A stretch of DNA of 64,000 nucleotides, taken from assembly GCF_954871325.1 (NCBI RefSeq), contig NC_088775.1, positions 73,757,561 through 73,821,560 of the forward strand, written 5' to 3'. This stretch comes from Gordionus sp. m RMFG-2023. Lineage: Eukaryota; Nematomorpha; Gordioida; Chordodea; Parachordodidae. The notes below the pieces were generated by a model. It made no database searches and was not told the origin of the DNA. It was given only the letters and a program-made list of their open reading frames with translations. Positions 35,437-46,613 of the stretch are shown here, in pieces (position 1 is the first letter of the stretch; the number at the start of each line of letters is the position of its first letter). A program made the translations under genes and the position numbers.

Positions 35437-36495
35437 TTAAGTTATATAGTCTTTTAAATAAACAGGTTTTTGTTTAATTCGCACAGGTCTAGAAATAGGT
35501 GTTATATCGTTATTATCAGTAATTTTTATATTTTTGTCCACACTTCCCTCCTTAAAAGAATCCTTAGAGTCATAGTTAATAATTGTGTTAAAACAGTTTC
35601 TAACTCTTATTTGATCTAAATGTCTCCTCAAAATACCTTTCTCTGTCTTAATTTGGAACATCACATTACTTTCTTTATGTGTGATCATACCTTTGTACCA
35701 TTTATCATCACCTTGTACTTTATACCAAACAAAATCTCCTATATTAAAAGTTCTATTACGTGGTAAAGTAACGTTTATCTTATTCTCCTTCTCCTCCAAC
35801 GGTTTTAATAAGTCCCATTTAATTCTAATATCTTGATTAAACATCCTCTGAGAAGGTGTAACACCTGTAGTATCATTACGCGTATTTCTGTAATTAAATA
35901 AAAATTTGCCAAGTGCGATATCTAGATCAATTTTAATATTCCTTTTCATATGTGTTTTGAACGTTCTCACCATGCGTTCTACCTGGCCATTGGATTGCTG
36001 GTGATACGCAGACGTGAGCACATGTTTAATACCAAAATTTTTGCAAAATTTTTCAAAATCATTACTCGTAAAGTTAGTGCCATTATCAGTAACTGTAGTT
36101 TCAGGTATTCCATATAGCGAAATAATTTTAAAGATTTCCTTTAAAGTAACATCAGTCGTAATATTTTTAACAGGAATAATAATTGAAAATTTGCTGTATG
36201 CATCGACTATTATCAACCAATTTTTTGTGAAAAACAGACCCGCATAATCTATATGTATCCTTTCAAACGGTTTGGTTGCCGAAACCCATGGTTTTTGTAT
36301 CTTTATAGGATTATCATGATATATGTTACAATCATCACAACTTTTCACTTCCATTACTATGTCATTATTTATACCAGGCCACCACATGTAATCTTTGGCT
36401 AAGGATTTGATTTTTCCTGCTAAGTGACTAATGACTGAAGTATATTTTTTCTCATAGAAGACGGAATTATGATTTTGTTGCTTTTGTAAAGACAA
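35437..36495 (-). pseudogene. Gypsy integrase region
   Basis: This is part of the fossil element at 34593-39895. It contains the integrase core (WWPGINNDI, IIVDAYSKFS, VTDNGTNF, YHQQSNGQVERM) and a C-terminal domain of the GPY/F-neighbour type. It would join element cDNA to the host genome. The N-terminal zinc-finger part is not separately clear. Confidence 0.9.
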
Positions 36496-38501
36496 TCCTT
36501 AATTATACTTAATTCCAATTCAATGTTTTTATAAATATTATTCATTATAGGCCTGTTGTTATTAATATCATTTATGACTTGTTTTAATTCCATATCTTTC
36601 AAAGTTTCATCTCGAATTTGATTAAAATTAATAGGTAAATCCCCATATTCATTTATTATGGTGATATTTTCAATAGTTTCATCATGACATTCTTGTGGTA
36701 ATCTCGAGAGACAATCAGGAACAACGTTATATTTACCGGCTTTATACTTTATATTAAAATCATATCCTCCTAATGTAATATTCCACTTCTGGAGTCTTAA
36801 GGATATGGTGCTATTATCCTTAAGACCCTTGGTAAAGATGTGAACAAGAGGTTTATGGTCAGTAATAATTGTAAATTTTGTGCCGATTAAATATTCCTGG
36901 AACCTCTTTATGGCGAACATAATGGCGAGAGCCTCACGCTCAATATTGGTATAATTCATTTCGGATTTTAATAAAGTTCTTGACGCGAAAGCTATAGGTT
37001 TTTCTTTACCATCTTTTTCAGTATGAAATAGTACAGCTCCTAAACTACATTTCGATGCGTCAGTGGCTATCCCTATAGGTAATTCAGGGTTAAAATATGT
37101 CAAAGCAGGTGGAAGACTAATCAACTTCTTAAGATCATTAAAACTTATAGAGTGTTCAAGGTTCCAAGCCCATTTTTCTTTGTTGACAATCTTATATAGA
37201 GGATCGGCAATTTCTGCAAAATTGTTCAAAAATTTTCTATAGTAGCCAGCCATTCCCAGAAATGTTGATAATTCAGCAGCTGATTTTGGTTCTGGCATAT
37301 TAATTATTGCTTCAATTTTGTCGTGATTAGCATGAATCCCCTTAGCGTCAATATCATGACCCAGGAACCTCACTTTGTTTTTAAAGAACACACTTTTATT
37401 AAAGTTAGGTATTAGCCCAAACGATGATATTCTATCAAACACTTTTTTTATGTTGTTAAGGTGGGCTTCATCGTTTTTTCCAGTTATAAGTAAATCATCA
37501 ATATAAAATATGACATCATCCATGTCACCAAAGATTTGATCCATAATCTGTTGAAAAATTGCAGATGAGGTCTTAAGCCCAAAAGGAAGTCTAGTAAATT
37601 AATAATATCCCTTGTGCGTAGATATGGTTAAAATATTTCTGCAACTTTTATCAATTGGTATCTGTAAGAAAGCATTTTTAAAGTCAATCTTCGTAAATTT
37701 CTTTCCTTCTGAAAGTTTAGTAATTAAAACATTGATTCGTGGTAGAGGGTATCTGAAATCTTCTAGAGCTGGGTTTACAGTGTCCTTAAAATCAGCACAA
37801 AGCCTAATGCTCCCATCATCTTTATAGACAGCGGTAACAGGACTTGCCCATCGGACATCATTCACCGGCTCAATTATTTTATCTTGTATCCATTTTTTAA
37901 GTTCATTGCTAACAAGATCAATTTTTGAATAAGGAATACGTCTCGGCGGTATAATTTTAGGTTGGGCATCTCTTCTTAAATGTAACTTGACACTTGCTTT
38001 GTTGATTGGCCCATTAGTCAATTTGGATTCACACTCTTTAATCAATTTTTTTATTTCATCTTCGTAATTAGTGTCAACATTTGCTACAAATTTATTTAAA
38101 ATATTTTTGAAAGCATTGATCCATGTACGTCCCAACAAGGCATTTTTACTTGATTCGACGACTACCGCTTGTAAATATTTTGAGATACCTTCATAAGTCA
38201 CTTTGACTTGAGTAGTGCCGATGATCTTGATTAAATTTCCGTCATAAGCGGTGAGTTGTAACTCGGATTTCTTAAGATCTCTAATACCAAGTTTTTTAGC
38301 CAGACCATGAGGTATGATAGTATGTTTAGATCCAGTATCAACTTGCATACATGTAACAATATCGTTCACTTTTAAGGTTGTCATAAATGCGTTATCTTTG
38401 TCATTAAGCATGTCACCAGATAAGTTGTTAACATTGAAATTATTATCATCTTTATTCTTTATAGAGTCAACTTTCTCTCCAATAATTTCTTCAATATTCA
38501 T
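36420..38501 (-). pseudogene. Gypsy protease, reverse transcriptase and RNase H region
   Basis: This is part of the fossil element at 34593-39895. The order on the minus strand is aspartic protease (motif QVDTGSKHTI), reverse transcriptase (RLCADFKDTVNPAL, KIDFKNAFLQIPI, then VIFYIDDLLITG with the catalytic Asp pair), and RNase H (IATDASKCSLGAVLF, HKPLVHIF) followed by a tether. The domain order PR-RT-RH-IN is that of Ty3/Gypsy. It is broken into more than one frame. Confidence 0.9.
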
Positions 38502-39481
38502 GTTATAATCATTGTTGTATTGTATTTGCTTTCTATTATTGTTGTCGCTACCACTATAATTATTTGAGTTATTGTTATATTGTATTTGTTTTCTCTGATT
38601 ATTGTCATTGCCTCTAAAATTATTTGAATTGTTGTAATTAGATTGGTAATTGTTACGATTTCCATCACCGTATTGGATCTGTTTTCTTTGATTATTATTA
38701 TACCATGTATTATTTCTAGCATAATTAGATTGATTATTATTGTTATAGCGATAGTTGTTGTAGTTATAATTGTTATAATTATCGTGGTATCTCGAATTAT
38801 TATTACCGTAATTGTATCTAAAATTATTATTGTAATTCCCATTTCTATTTCTATTATCGAAATTATTTCTAAAATTATTATGTTTTTTTTCTTATTCTAA
38901 CTTGGTGGTTCCATCCTTGGGGGGATAATATAGGAGGCCGGACTCGACCACGTGATTCCGTATTAATATATTAAATAATAAGGATCAAATTACATTTTAA
39001 TAAATTTTGGTCGATATTTAGCAAATTAAGTTGGTATTTAGAATATTTCCATACATTCACTTGGTAGTAAGCATCATTAACCGATAATGTACTGGTCGAA
39101 AAATAATTTAATATTCTATCTAAATAAATTTCAGTAAGCGGTCCCACTAACTTAGGAATCTTATGTATAAACTCTTGTTTTATTTCCATTTTTTATTGGT
39201 AAGACATATATGTAAGAAATTATAACATTTAATATTTTAGCAATTTATATTTTGATGAATATGCAAATTAATTCGATAAATTCATTATCATTATATATAT
39301 AATGCTTCCCATTCAACAATTCAAAGCAACCAATCATATATCTTAAGTTAATGAATTCAAACAGAGCATCTTCCGTTCCACTTATTCTAGAATAATTTAC
39401 ATCACAGTTGTAGGTTAAGTCAAACAAAATGTCATAAATTGAAATATCATGGGGAATATTAATTAATTTGAAAGCGAGCAT
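38498..39481 (-). pseudogene. Gypsy gag-like region, Asn-rich repeat and SINE fragment
   Basis: This is part of the fossil element. The upstream half (39136-39481) may be the gag start. The segment 38500-38890 is an Asn/Tyr-rich repetitive stretch of AATTATNN-type codons that stays open in several frames because of its repeat structure. A SINE body fragment lies between them (38897-39135). Confidence 0.55.
38897..39135 (+). mobile_element. 5'-truncated SINE body inside Gypsy gag region
   Basis: AACTTGGTGGTTCC, a G-run, GGCCGGACTCGACCACGTGATTCCG and GTAGTAAGCATCATTAACC match the body of the SINE at 19076-19330 in order and strand. The tRNA-like head is absent, as in 5'-truncated copies. The shared sequence could alternatively mean the SINE borrowed its body from the Gypsy element. 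Confidence 0.6.
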
Positions 39482-41185
39482 GATATAAAAAAAATATCAC
39501 AATGATTTTACCTTATAAATTCTCCCTTTATATAGAACTAATAATAATTTTTTTTATTAATCATTTATACCAAAAAAAATTTTATTTTTTAAAAAAAAAT
39601 TTAATTTCCATAAGGTGAGTTTCTTATACCTATTATGGAGCACCATGAAGAAAATCATGATAAACGTGCCAGTATGTAAAAATGTATTTTTTTATTATTA
39701 ACTTTATTATATCTATCACTCTTTCCTTTCTTCATTTATATATATTTTACAATTATAAATTAGAATATCTATAAAAACAAAAAGTAAGATTACAAAATAT
39801 AAAAAGTAAGGTTACGAAAAATAAAAAGTAAAGTTATAAAATTAGATTATAAAAAGTAATAATAAGATTAAAAATTAGAATATAATAACGTAACAGTTAT
39901 ATAAATCTATTTCAAAAAAAACGAAAAAGAAAGAATTGCGAAAAGGTCATTTCATTTAATAAGAAAAATAAAAAGTTTTGTCATTCAAAATATATATTTA
40001 AAAACAATACAAGACAATTCTAAAAATAATATATTTTAATACAAAATCTATTTATTACAGTATAAAATATTATCGATTGTTGATATAAAAAAATTCATAT
40101 TGGTTTTTAAAAACCACATAAATAATTTTTAAAAACACATAATATAATATATTATAATATAATTCTTAGCAACTTACATTGATAAAGGTCATGAAACTAA
40201 TATAACTCTCTGTTACCATTTTAGACAATGTTTTCTATAATGGACTAATAAGGAAAAATTTATAGGCCTAACCAAATCAACAATTCTTGAAGAAGAGAAT
40301 ATAAAAGACCGATCCAAATCGTAAAAATATGGTGGTTACAACTTCCTTTTAGATGACATGATGGAAGCTAGATAAGTAATCAAAAAAATTATTGTGAGAT
40401 ATTAAATTTCCAAAAGATTATTCCTTATGATATATATATAAACGACTACACAGTTGACCATTATTGCGTATCTAAAATATGCAATCACAGGCTCTCAGCA
40501 GCTGCGTAATAATTTTAAATTACTTAACCACGCAAATAATATATGTTGGTTAATTTGCAGTCATAGTCATGACACTCACGATGTTAACTCATATCAGAAC
40601 TTATTATGTTAGATAAATTGATTAAACAAAAACACAAAAAATCTTTAGAAGAAATTTTGCAAATATATTGAAACCATAAGTTATTTACACGGCATTGATG
40701 ACATATTAGAAATCAAACATTTTGTAACTATAAAATAAGAACCAGAGTGATATGATGAAAGAAATTAAGATTTTATACATTATTGTCGCACCATCTCTAG
40801 TTGGTTATATCTTAAAATAATAGTAGTTGTTATTTGTTAATAATATCAAAAATATACTCGTATTAAAAATTTAACTCAAAGCTGTTTTTCAAAGAAAAAA
40901 AAATAACTTTCCTAAAAAAACTTAAAAAAAGAGAAGGAAATATATCTAATAAAATTACATCCATTGTGGGATCTGGGATGAATAATAAGACGTTTACTTT
41001 TAATTTTATTCACAAATAAATAGATGGCGTTAAAGAATTGAATTCAAGTTGTTACTTATATTTATTATCAAAAGTATTTATTAATTATTAGTAAAATTTA
41101 TTAAAATATTAACTGTAATATATTATATAACAGTCAAATACGTCTGTAAAAGTGGCATTTTACCTAATATTTTATTACCAATTAT

Positions 41186-43093
41186 CAGTGGCGTCGCTAG
41201 GGGGGGGGGCGCTCAGGGGCTCGAGCCCCCTAAAAAATTTTGAATAGCCCCTTGAAGCAAAATTTTTTTTTTAATTACTCCTTAATATCCCTTTGAACTA
41301 AAATTAAATTTTTTTGATTACCTACTGTATGATTTCTTTTATAGTTCTATTGAGTAATATATAGATTTAATTTTATAATTTAAAAATTAATAAGTCTATC
41401 TAAATTATTCTTATATGAATTTTAATTATTAGATTAGATTAATACTTATAAATTATATTTTCACTTTGTCAGCTTGCAATCAAATTCTGTGTTAAAAATA
41501 GAATATTAATATCACTCACTAAATATTAATTTAGCATTAACAGTTAATGCTTTATTGACTTTTTTTATTTAAATTATTATATAACCCTAATTAAATAAAT
41601 ATTAATTGAAAATTAATAAATTAATATTGTAATTAGCCGAGTTCAAAATCACTAATCAACTATATTATTGATATTTAAATTTAATTACCATGCCTCTTCT
41701 TAAAATTATTTTCAAGGTCTAAATCCAAATAAATACAAGAGATTTATTTATAAAAAGTAAGTAAACATATAATTTATAATCCTCTATTAGATATAATTGG
41801 TTATAAAAGATTAGGTTAAATACCAATTTTACACACGTATATGACAGTTATATAATATATTAAAGTTAATATTTTAATAAATTTTACTAATAAATGCTTT
41901 TGATAATAAATATAAGTAATAAATTGCTTTCAAATATTTACGCCATCTATTTATTTAGAAATATTTAAAAAAATTTTACATCTTATTATTTATCCCAGAA
42001 TGGATGTTATAAATTAGATAACTTTTATTATCTTTTTTGTGTTTTTAGGAAAGCTATTTTTTTCTTATTTGAAAAACAGTTTTGAGTTAAATTTTTAATG
42101 CTAGTATATTTTTGATATTATTACAACTACTAATATTTTAAGATATAATATACCAACTAGATGTGATGCTACAATAAAATCATTCTGGTTCTTATTTTAT
42201 AGTTACAAAACATTTCATTTCTAATATGGCATCCCTGCCTTGTAAATAACTTAAGGCTTCAATACATTTGCATAATTTCTTCTATTAGTGCTTTTGTTTT
42301 ATCAATTTATCTAGCATAATAAATATAGGTATGACTGCAAATTAACCAGCATCTATTATTTGTGTGTCTATATAATTTAAGATTATTATTACAGCTGCTG
42401 AGAGCATATGATTGCATATTTTGTAAGCAATAATGGTCAACTGTGTAGTTGTTTATATCATTAAAAATTGAAGATAATCTTTTAGAAATTTAATATCTCA
42501 CAATTTTTTTCTCAATTACTTATCTAGCTTCCATCATGTCATTTAAGAGGAAGCTTTAACCACCATACAGTTTTATGATTTGGATTGGTCGTTTATATTC
42601 TCTTCTCCAATAATTGTTGATTTAGTTAGGCCTATAAATTTTTCCTTATTAGTCCATTCTATAAAACATTGTCTAAAAATGGTAACAGAGTGTATTAGTT
42701 TCTTGACCTTTTGTCAATGTAAGTTGCTAATTTTATAATATGTAGTTTTTAAAAACCATTATCAATTGAGGCATATGTATGAATTAATTAACCTTTTTTA
42801 TCACTTGTAATTCTTTGGACGCAAAATTTATATCAACAATCGAAAATATTTTATACTAATAAATAGATTGTTTTAATTATTTATATGCTAGTTTATTCTG
42901 TATGCATTATATAATAAATGACAAAATGTGAAATTCAGAATAATTATTCAGTGTTAGCAAATTTTAAAAAAGTATAATATATTAATATAAAACCCGGCCG
43001 AAGGCCCGCAAATAGAGGGTATGGGGGGCGAAGCCCCCAAAATTTTTTTATTAGTTGAGCCCCCTGAGATTGTAAAGGCTAGCGACGCCCCTG
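41186..43093 (-). mobile_element. hAT-like element Z2, full-length copy inserted in Z1
   Basis: The 1908-bp element has ends CAGTGGCGTCGCTAGG and CTAGCGACGCCCCTG and is flanked by perfect 8-bp duplications CCAATTAT (41178-41185 and 43094-43101). It is the same family as Z1 in opposite orientation, so 39990-41180 and 41830-43090 read as inverted repeats, as do 41190-41820 and 43102-43691. Subterminal GGGCTCGAGCCCC and GGGGGCTTCGCCCCCC palindromes lie just inside the ends. No clear protein frame is visible. Confidence 0.9.
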
Positions 43094-43699
43094 CCAATTA
43101 TATATAACATAGGTTTTAAACTATATGTCTACTTACTTTTTATAAAGAAATCTATTATGCTTAATTTGGACCTTGAAAATATTTTTAGGAATAAAATGAA
43201 TAATATATTTGATTAGTGATTTTGAACTCGGCTGATTACAATATTAAATTTGCTTATTTTCAATTAATAAATGATTATAATTATTTAATTATGGTTATAT
43301 AATAATTTAAATTATAAAAGTCAATTAAGCTTCAATTGTTAATGCTAAATTAATATTTAGTGAGTGATATTGATATTCTATTTTTAACACAGAATTTGAT
43401 TGCAAGCTCATAGTGAAAATATAATTTATATGTATTAATCTAATCTAATAATTAAAATAATATTCAAATAAAAATTTAGATAGTCTTATTAATTTTTAAA
43501 TAATAAAATTAAATTTATATATTACATAATAGAATTATACAAGAAATCGTAAAGGGAGCAATCAAATAATTTATTTTTAGTTCAATGGGATATTAAGGAG
43601 TCATTTTTTTTAAAAAATTTTGCTTCAGGGGGATATTCAAATTTTTTAGGGGGCTCGAGCCCCTGCGCGTTCTCCCCTAGTGATGCCACTGTTTATAAG

Positions 43700-44249
43700 A
43701 TAATCAAATTTTTCAAATAATTTATCATAAGACTTTTGCCGTTTCGGCGTACTTAACATTGTGCCAAAACTAAATAACCATTCAATTGGAGCTGATGAAG
43801 GTATTGCAATATTATATTTTTAATAAATTTCCTTAATGGAAGGATAATACTTAAGCATTTATAATGTAATTCAACTTTCTTTAATATAATTTGAAACCTA
43901 CAAGTGTATTATTGAACTCAACAACATTTGTTTCACCAAAAGAAAAATATTCATTTTCTTTATTAGATGTTAAATCTATTGGTGTTATAGTTTGAGCTTG
44001 ATTATATATGGTACTACATGTAGAATTTCTTTTAATAATATATTTTGAAAGTAGTTTTTTTATCATCCAACTCAATCCATAAGTTCTAATATTATGAATG
44101 TGATATTGATATCCAAAAAACCTCATTATATTTATATCATAGGAAAATATTTTCTTTCTTTTGCCCATACCATCTTGGGCAGCTTTTAATAAAGGTAGAC
44201 AATATTGTAAACTTGAATTTTTAAGATAACCTATGAACCTTTTAACCAC
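43700..44249 (-). pseudogene. hAT transposase C-terminal region, cut by Z1
   Basis: The frame at 43881-44249 reads LKNSSLQYCLPLLKAAQDGMG, then KRKKIFSYD, like the L....l.yc.PL...l..gi.kRF..lF segment of ZBED-type hAT transposases. After a break, IPSSAPIEWLFSFGTMLS and YDKLFEKFDYL (to 43700) form the hATC dimerisation motif. Z1 is inserted directly after that motif. No complete element could be delimited. Confidence 0.7.
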
Positions 44250-45435
44250 TATAAATTATATAAATTTGTGTTGAACCCTTTATCATTTATATGTTTATAC
44301 AGGTTTTACATTCTTATTTTTAAAAACATTTCCATCTAAAATTTTAAAATTGGGATTTTACTCAGGGTAACTTATTTCCATAATTTAAATTTCATTATCT
44401 TCTTCTTCACTACCATAAGTGTTAATCACCCTAGAAATTAAAAAAATATTAGATAAAATTGGTAATGATATTCTATCGAGTTGCATTTATATATAAATAA
44501 AATATAATCTTTACTTGTTTCGTTTTGGTGTTGTTAATTTTATCTATCTATCATATGAGTTGTAAATTTTCCTAATTTTAGTTGAAAATATATTTAAAAT
44601 ATGGTGGAAAAAAATAAAATTATTACAAGATTCCTGAAGAAAGTAAGATATATGCTGTGAAATGTAATATTTTGAACAATAATATTAAAAGAATCTGTAT
44701 CTCTGGTGTTAAGAAAATGGAAAAGATACATTCTTTTCAGAATAAAAGATCTTAGATATAGATTCTAGTATTATTAAAAATATCAAAAAGATACTGAGTA
44801 CAAGATAAAAAGGATTTTGTATCTTAGATACCTATTCACGGTACTGCCCAACTCTACTTTTCCTTAAATTATTTTTTTATATTATATTTTTAGATAAATC
44901 TATTTAAAAAAATGTAATATATGAACTCCACAAAAGTTGAAAGTAGGGAGTTTTTAAATCAACAGATCGTAATTATATCTAAGGTAATATTGATAATGAA
45001 TTTTGAATTACAATAAATAAAGTTTTCATCATACAAAATTTGACTTGTGTATCATTGTGATAATTCATTTACTTATTTCATTTCCCTATCAAGTATTCGG
45101 GATAAGCCAGTATTTTATCAAGAATATCATCATCGATACAGATATAAGTATCTCATAAAAAAATAAAAGGATACAAGGTAATAGATAATTGTATCTTGTA
45201 ATATAAGAGTATTTTAGTTCGGAGATACGTTATACACACACATTTATATATTCCTTCTCCACAAGAAGCCATAAAGTAAATGAGGAGATCAAGAAAATTC
45301 CGTGTTACAAAAATAGATAACGCTTTCCCGCTCAGCTATTATAATAAAGGAATTGTGTGTGATCAACAATAAGAGTGGAAATAGAGATGTATAAACCAAA
45401 CTAACTGTTATGTTTAAGTCTTTTTTTGTCAAAGA
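44250..45435. other. AT-rich stretch, no gene seen
   Basis: No exon-like frames are visible. AGATACT/GTATCTT words at 44690-44830 and 45130-45230 match similar words at 31575-31650. Nothing else could be supported. Confidence 0.4.
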
Positions 45436-45439
45436 TATT

Positions 45440-45745
45440 TTCTTTTTCACGATCTTGGGGCAGCTTCGGCCGTTCCTTGTGAAACCTTCATTTAAGTTAT
45501 GTCTTAGAAAGAAAATAAATATACCCTCAAAACCATGGATTTCTCTATTGTGCGGCTCGGTCCATGGCAGAATTCGTTTTATTTGTCTAATAGTGAAAAT
45601 AAATATACCCCAAATCACGGAATGTTCTGTGATGCGGTTCCTCCGTTCCTTGCGAAACCTCCTTTTTAGTAATGTCCACTAGTGGAAATAAATATAACTT
45701 CCCAAAGCCATGGTTGGCTTTGGGGTGCAGCTCCGGTCTGTAGTG
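45440..45745. repeat. Imperfect tandem repeat of ~100 bp with a hairpin in each unit
   Basis: Three units share AAATAAATATA followed by CCC/CTTCCC, a hairpin, and then a GTGCGGCT/GATGCGGTTCC/GTGCAGCTCCGG box and often CCTTGNGAAACC. The hairpins differ in sequence but remain paired: CCAAAGCCATGG with TTGGCTTTGG in the last, and AATCACGGAA with TTCTGTGATG in the middle. The short protein frames on both strands here follow from the repeat and look non-coding. Function unknown. Confidence 0.6.
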
Positions 45746-45954
45746 TTTTTGTTATATTTTCGTGGTTCAATTCTTATATATTTTTGATACGTATAATGAA
45801 AATATTATAAAATTTATCGCCGTGCTTTGGAGGTAGTTATAAATAATTGTTTTCTTTTAGATATTTTGATATGGGCAAAAATATTAGAAAATTCATTATC
45901 ATATTATTAAATTATAGTTAAATATAAATAATGTTTTCTTTTATATTTTTTAGA

Positions 45955-46195
45955 TACCTGCAGAGTACCATTTGCATGACCCGGCCCGGCCAGGGTTTTA
46001 TATTATCAGACCCGGCCCCCATTTTTTTTTCGAAATAAATTTTTCGGCTCTGCCCGGATTTTTTAACATATATTACATTTATTTATTATTTTTATGCTAA
46101 TAGTGGCGATTTAAAATATTCCTTTTTAAAATATACAGCCCGGCCCGGGTATTTTAAAAAAATAATAAAATACGACCCGGCTTTGGTTTCAGATT
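45955..46195. repeat. GGCCCGGCC-type repeat block
   Basis: It starts GCAGAGTACCATTTGCATGA, followed by CCCGGCCCGGCC, several T/A-rich spacers and further CCGGCCC words up to about 46185. It has the same start as the block at 20847. No duplication was recognised. Confidence 0.55.
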
Positions 46196-46613
46196 TTACA
46201 ATTTAGAAGAGAAATCATTATTTTTTTTGGTTTTAGCTCAGATTTTTTAATAAAAATATGACCATTGAATAAAAATTTTCGTAAAAGTGATGCCGCGATA
46301 TAAAAAGAATTACATAAAAGATTAAGGAATAGGTTATAAAATAAAATGAATATAAAATATCTAAAAAGTACATAAAATTTCAAAGAGAAGGCTAAAGAAA
46401 TAAATAGGTAAAACCAATATTTAAATTCATTAGTTCAATTTAAATATACATGTATTTTATCATCGGCAAATATATTAATTGTTTGATATATTGTAACATT
46501 AACAATGGCTAATATTTTTTTAAATAAAATATTTATTAATTTCTTAATGTTAGGTGTTAAAGTTGTAAAAAATATGAAGATTTAACAAAAAATTGCATAG
46601 GGGCAACTGTAAT

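Larger units (their letters stand above)
34593..39895 (-). mobile_element. Ty3/Gypsy LTR retrotransposon
   Basis: This is a fossil Metaviridae-type element of 5.3 kb on the minus strand. Long terminal repeats lie at 34593-34846 and 39646-39895 (TGTTACG...TTCTTCA, nearly identical) with a 5-bp duplication GTTAT (34588-34592 and 39896-39900). A primer-binding-like TGGTGCTCC follows the upstream repeat and a purine tract precedes the downstream one. In transcription order the parts are a gag-like region (about 39481-38500), protease and the first half of reverse transcriptase (38501-37599), the rest of reverse transcriptase and RNase H (37544-36420), and integrase (36495-35437). It looks recent but broken, with about three or four breaks in the coding region, plus a SINE fragment in gag. 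Confidence 0.95.
32125..40006 (-). mobile_element. Non-autonomous LTR element inside Z1, interrupted by a Gypsy element and a MITE
   Basis: This is a fossil LTR element. Direct repeats of about 240 bp lie at 32125-32365 and at 34458-34592 continuing at 39901-40006, the second one split by the Gypsy insertion. A purine tract next to the lower repeat (minus strand) and a tRNA-primer-like TGGTGGCAGAAC next to the upper one give minus orientation. The internal part (32366-34457) includes the 542-bp MITE and one K/I/N-rich frame (33154-33489) of unknown relation. No polymerase domains are seen, so it looks non-autonomous. Boundaries are good to a few bases. Confidence 0.75.
31914..43691. mobile_element. 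hAT-like element Z1 (CAGGGGCATCGCTAG ends), host of the nested tower
   Basis: It begins CAGGGGCATCGCTAG and ends CTAGTGATGCCACTG, with perfect 8-bp duplications TTTATAAG (31906-31913 and 43692-43699). Its own sequence is 31914-32124, about 40007-41185 and 43102-43691, roughly 2 kb. A second copy of the same family (Z2, 41186-43093) in opposite orientation confirms the order of these segments. No convincing transposase frame is visible, so it is probably non-autonomous. It sits inside the C-terminal end of an older hAT transposase (43700-44249). Confidence 0.85.

Noticed and set aside
38498-38900. Long Ile/Thr/Val-rich frames on both strands in the Gypsy gag region
   Set aside because: They arise because an AAT/TAT-rich triplet-like repeat stays open in all frames; no membrane protein is implied.
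43102-43691. A single long foldback element spanning 41186-43691
   Set aside because: The duplications CCAATTAT and TTTATAAG show two separate insertions of one family in opposite orientation, which explains the inverted arms.
45289-45682. Two overlapping frames of 90-109 residues on opposite strands
   Set aside because: They cover the tandem hairpin repeat; residues follow the repeat and do not match a family.
45440-45745. Hammerhead-type self-cleaving ribozymes, suggested by GAAAC and GTC words in the tandem units
   Set aside because: No CTGATGA core is present and the segments flanking GAAAC...GTC do not pair as a stem III.
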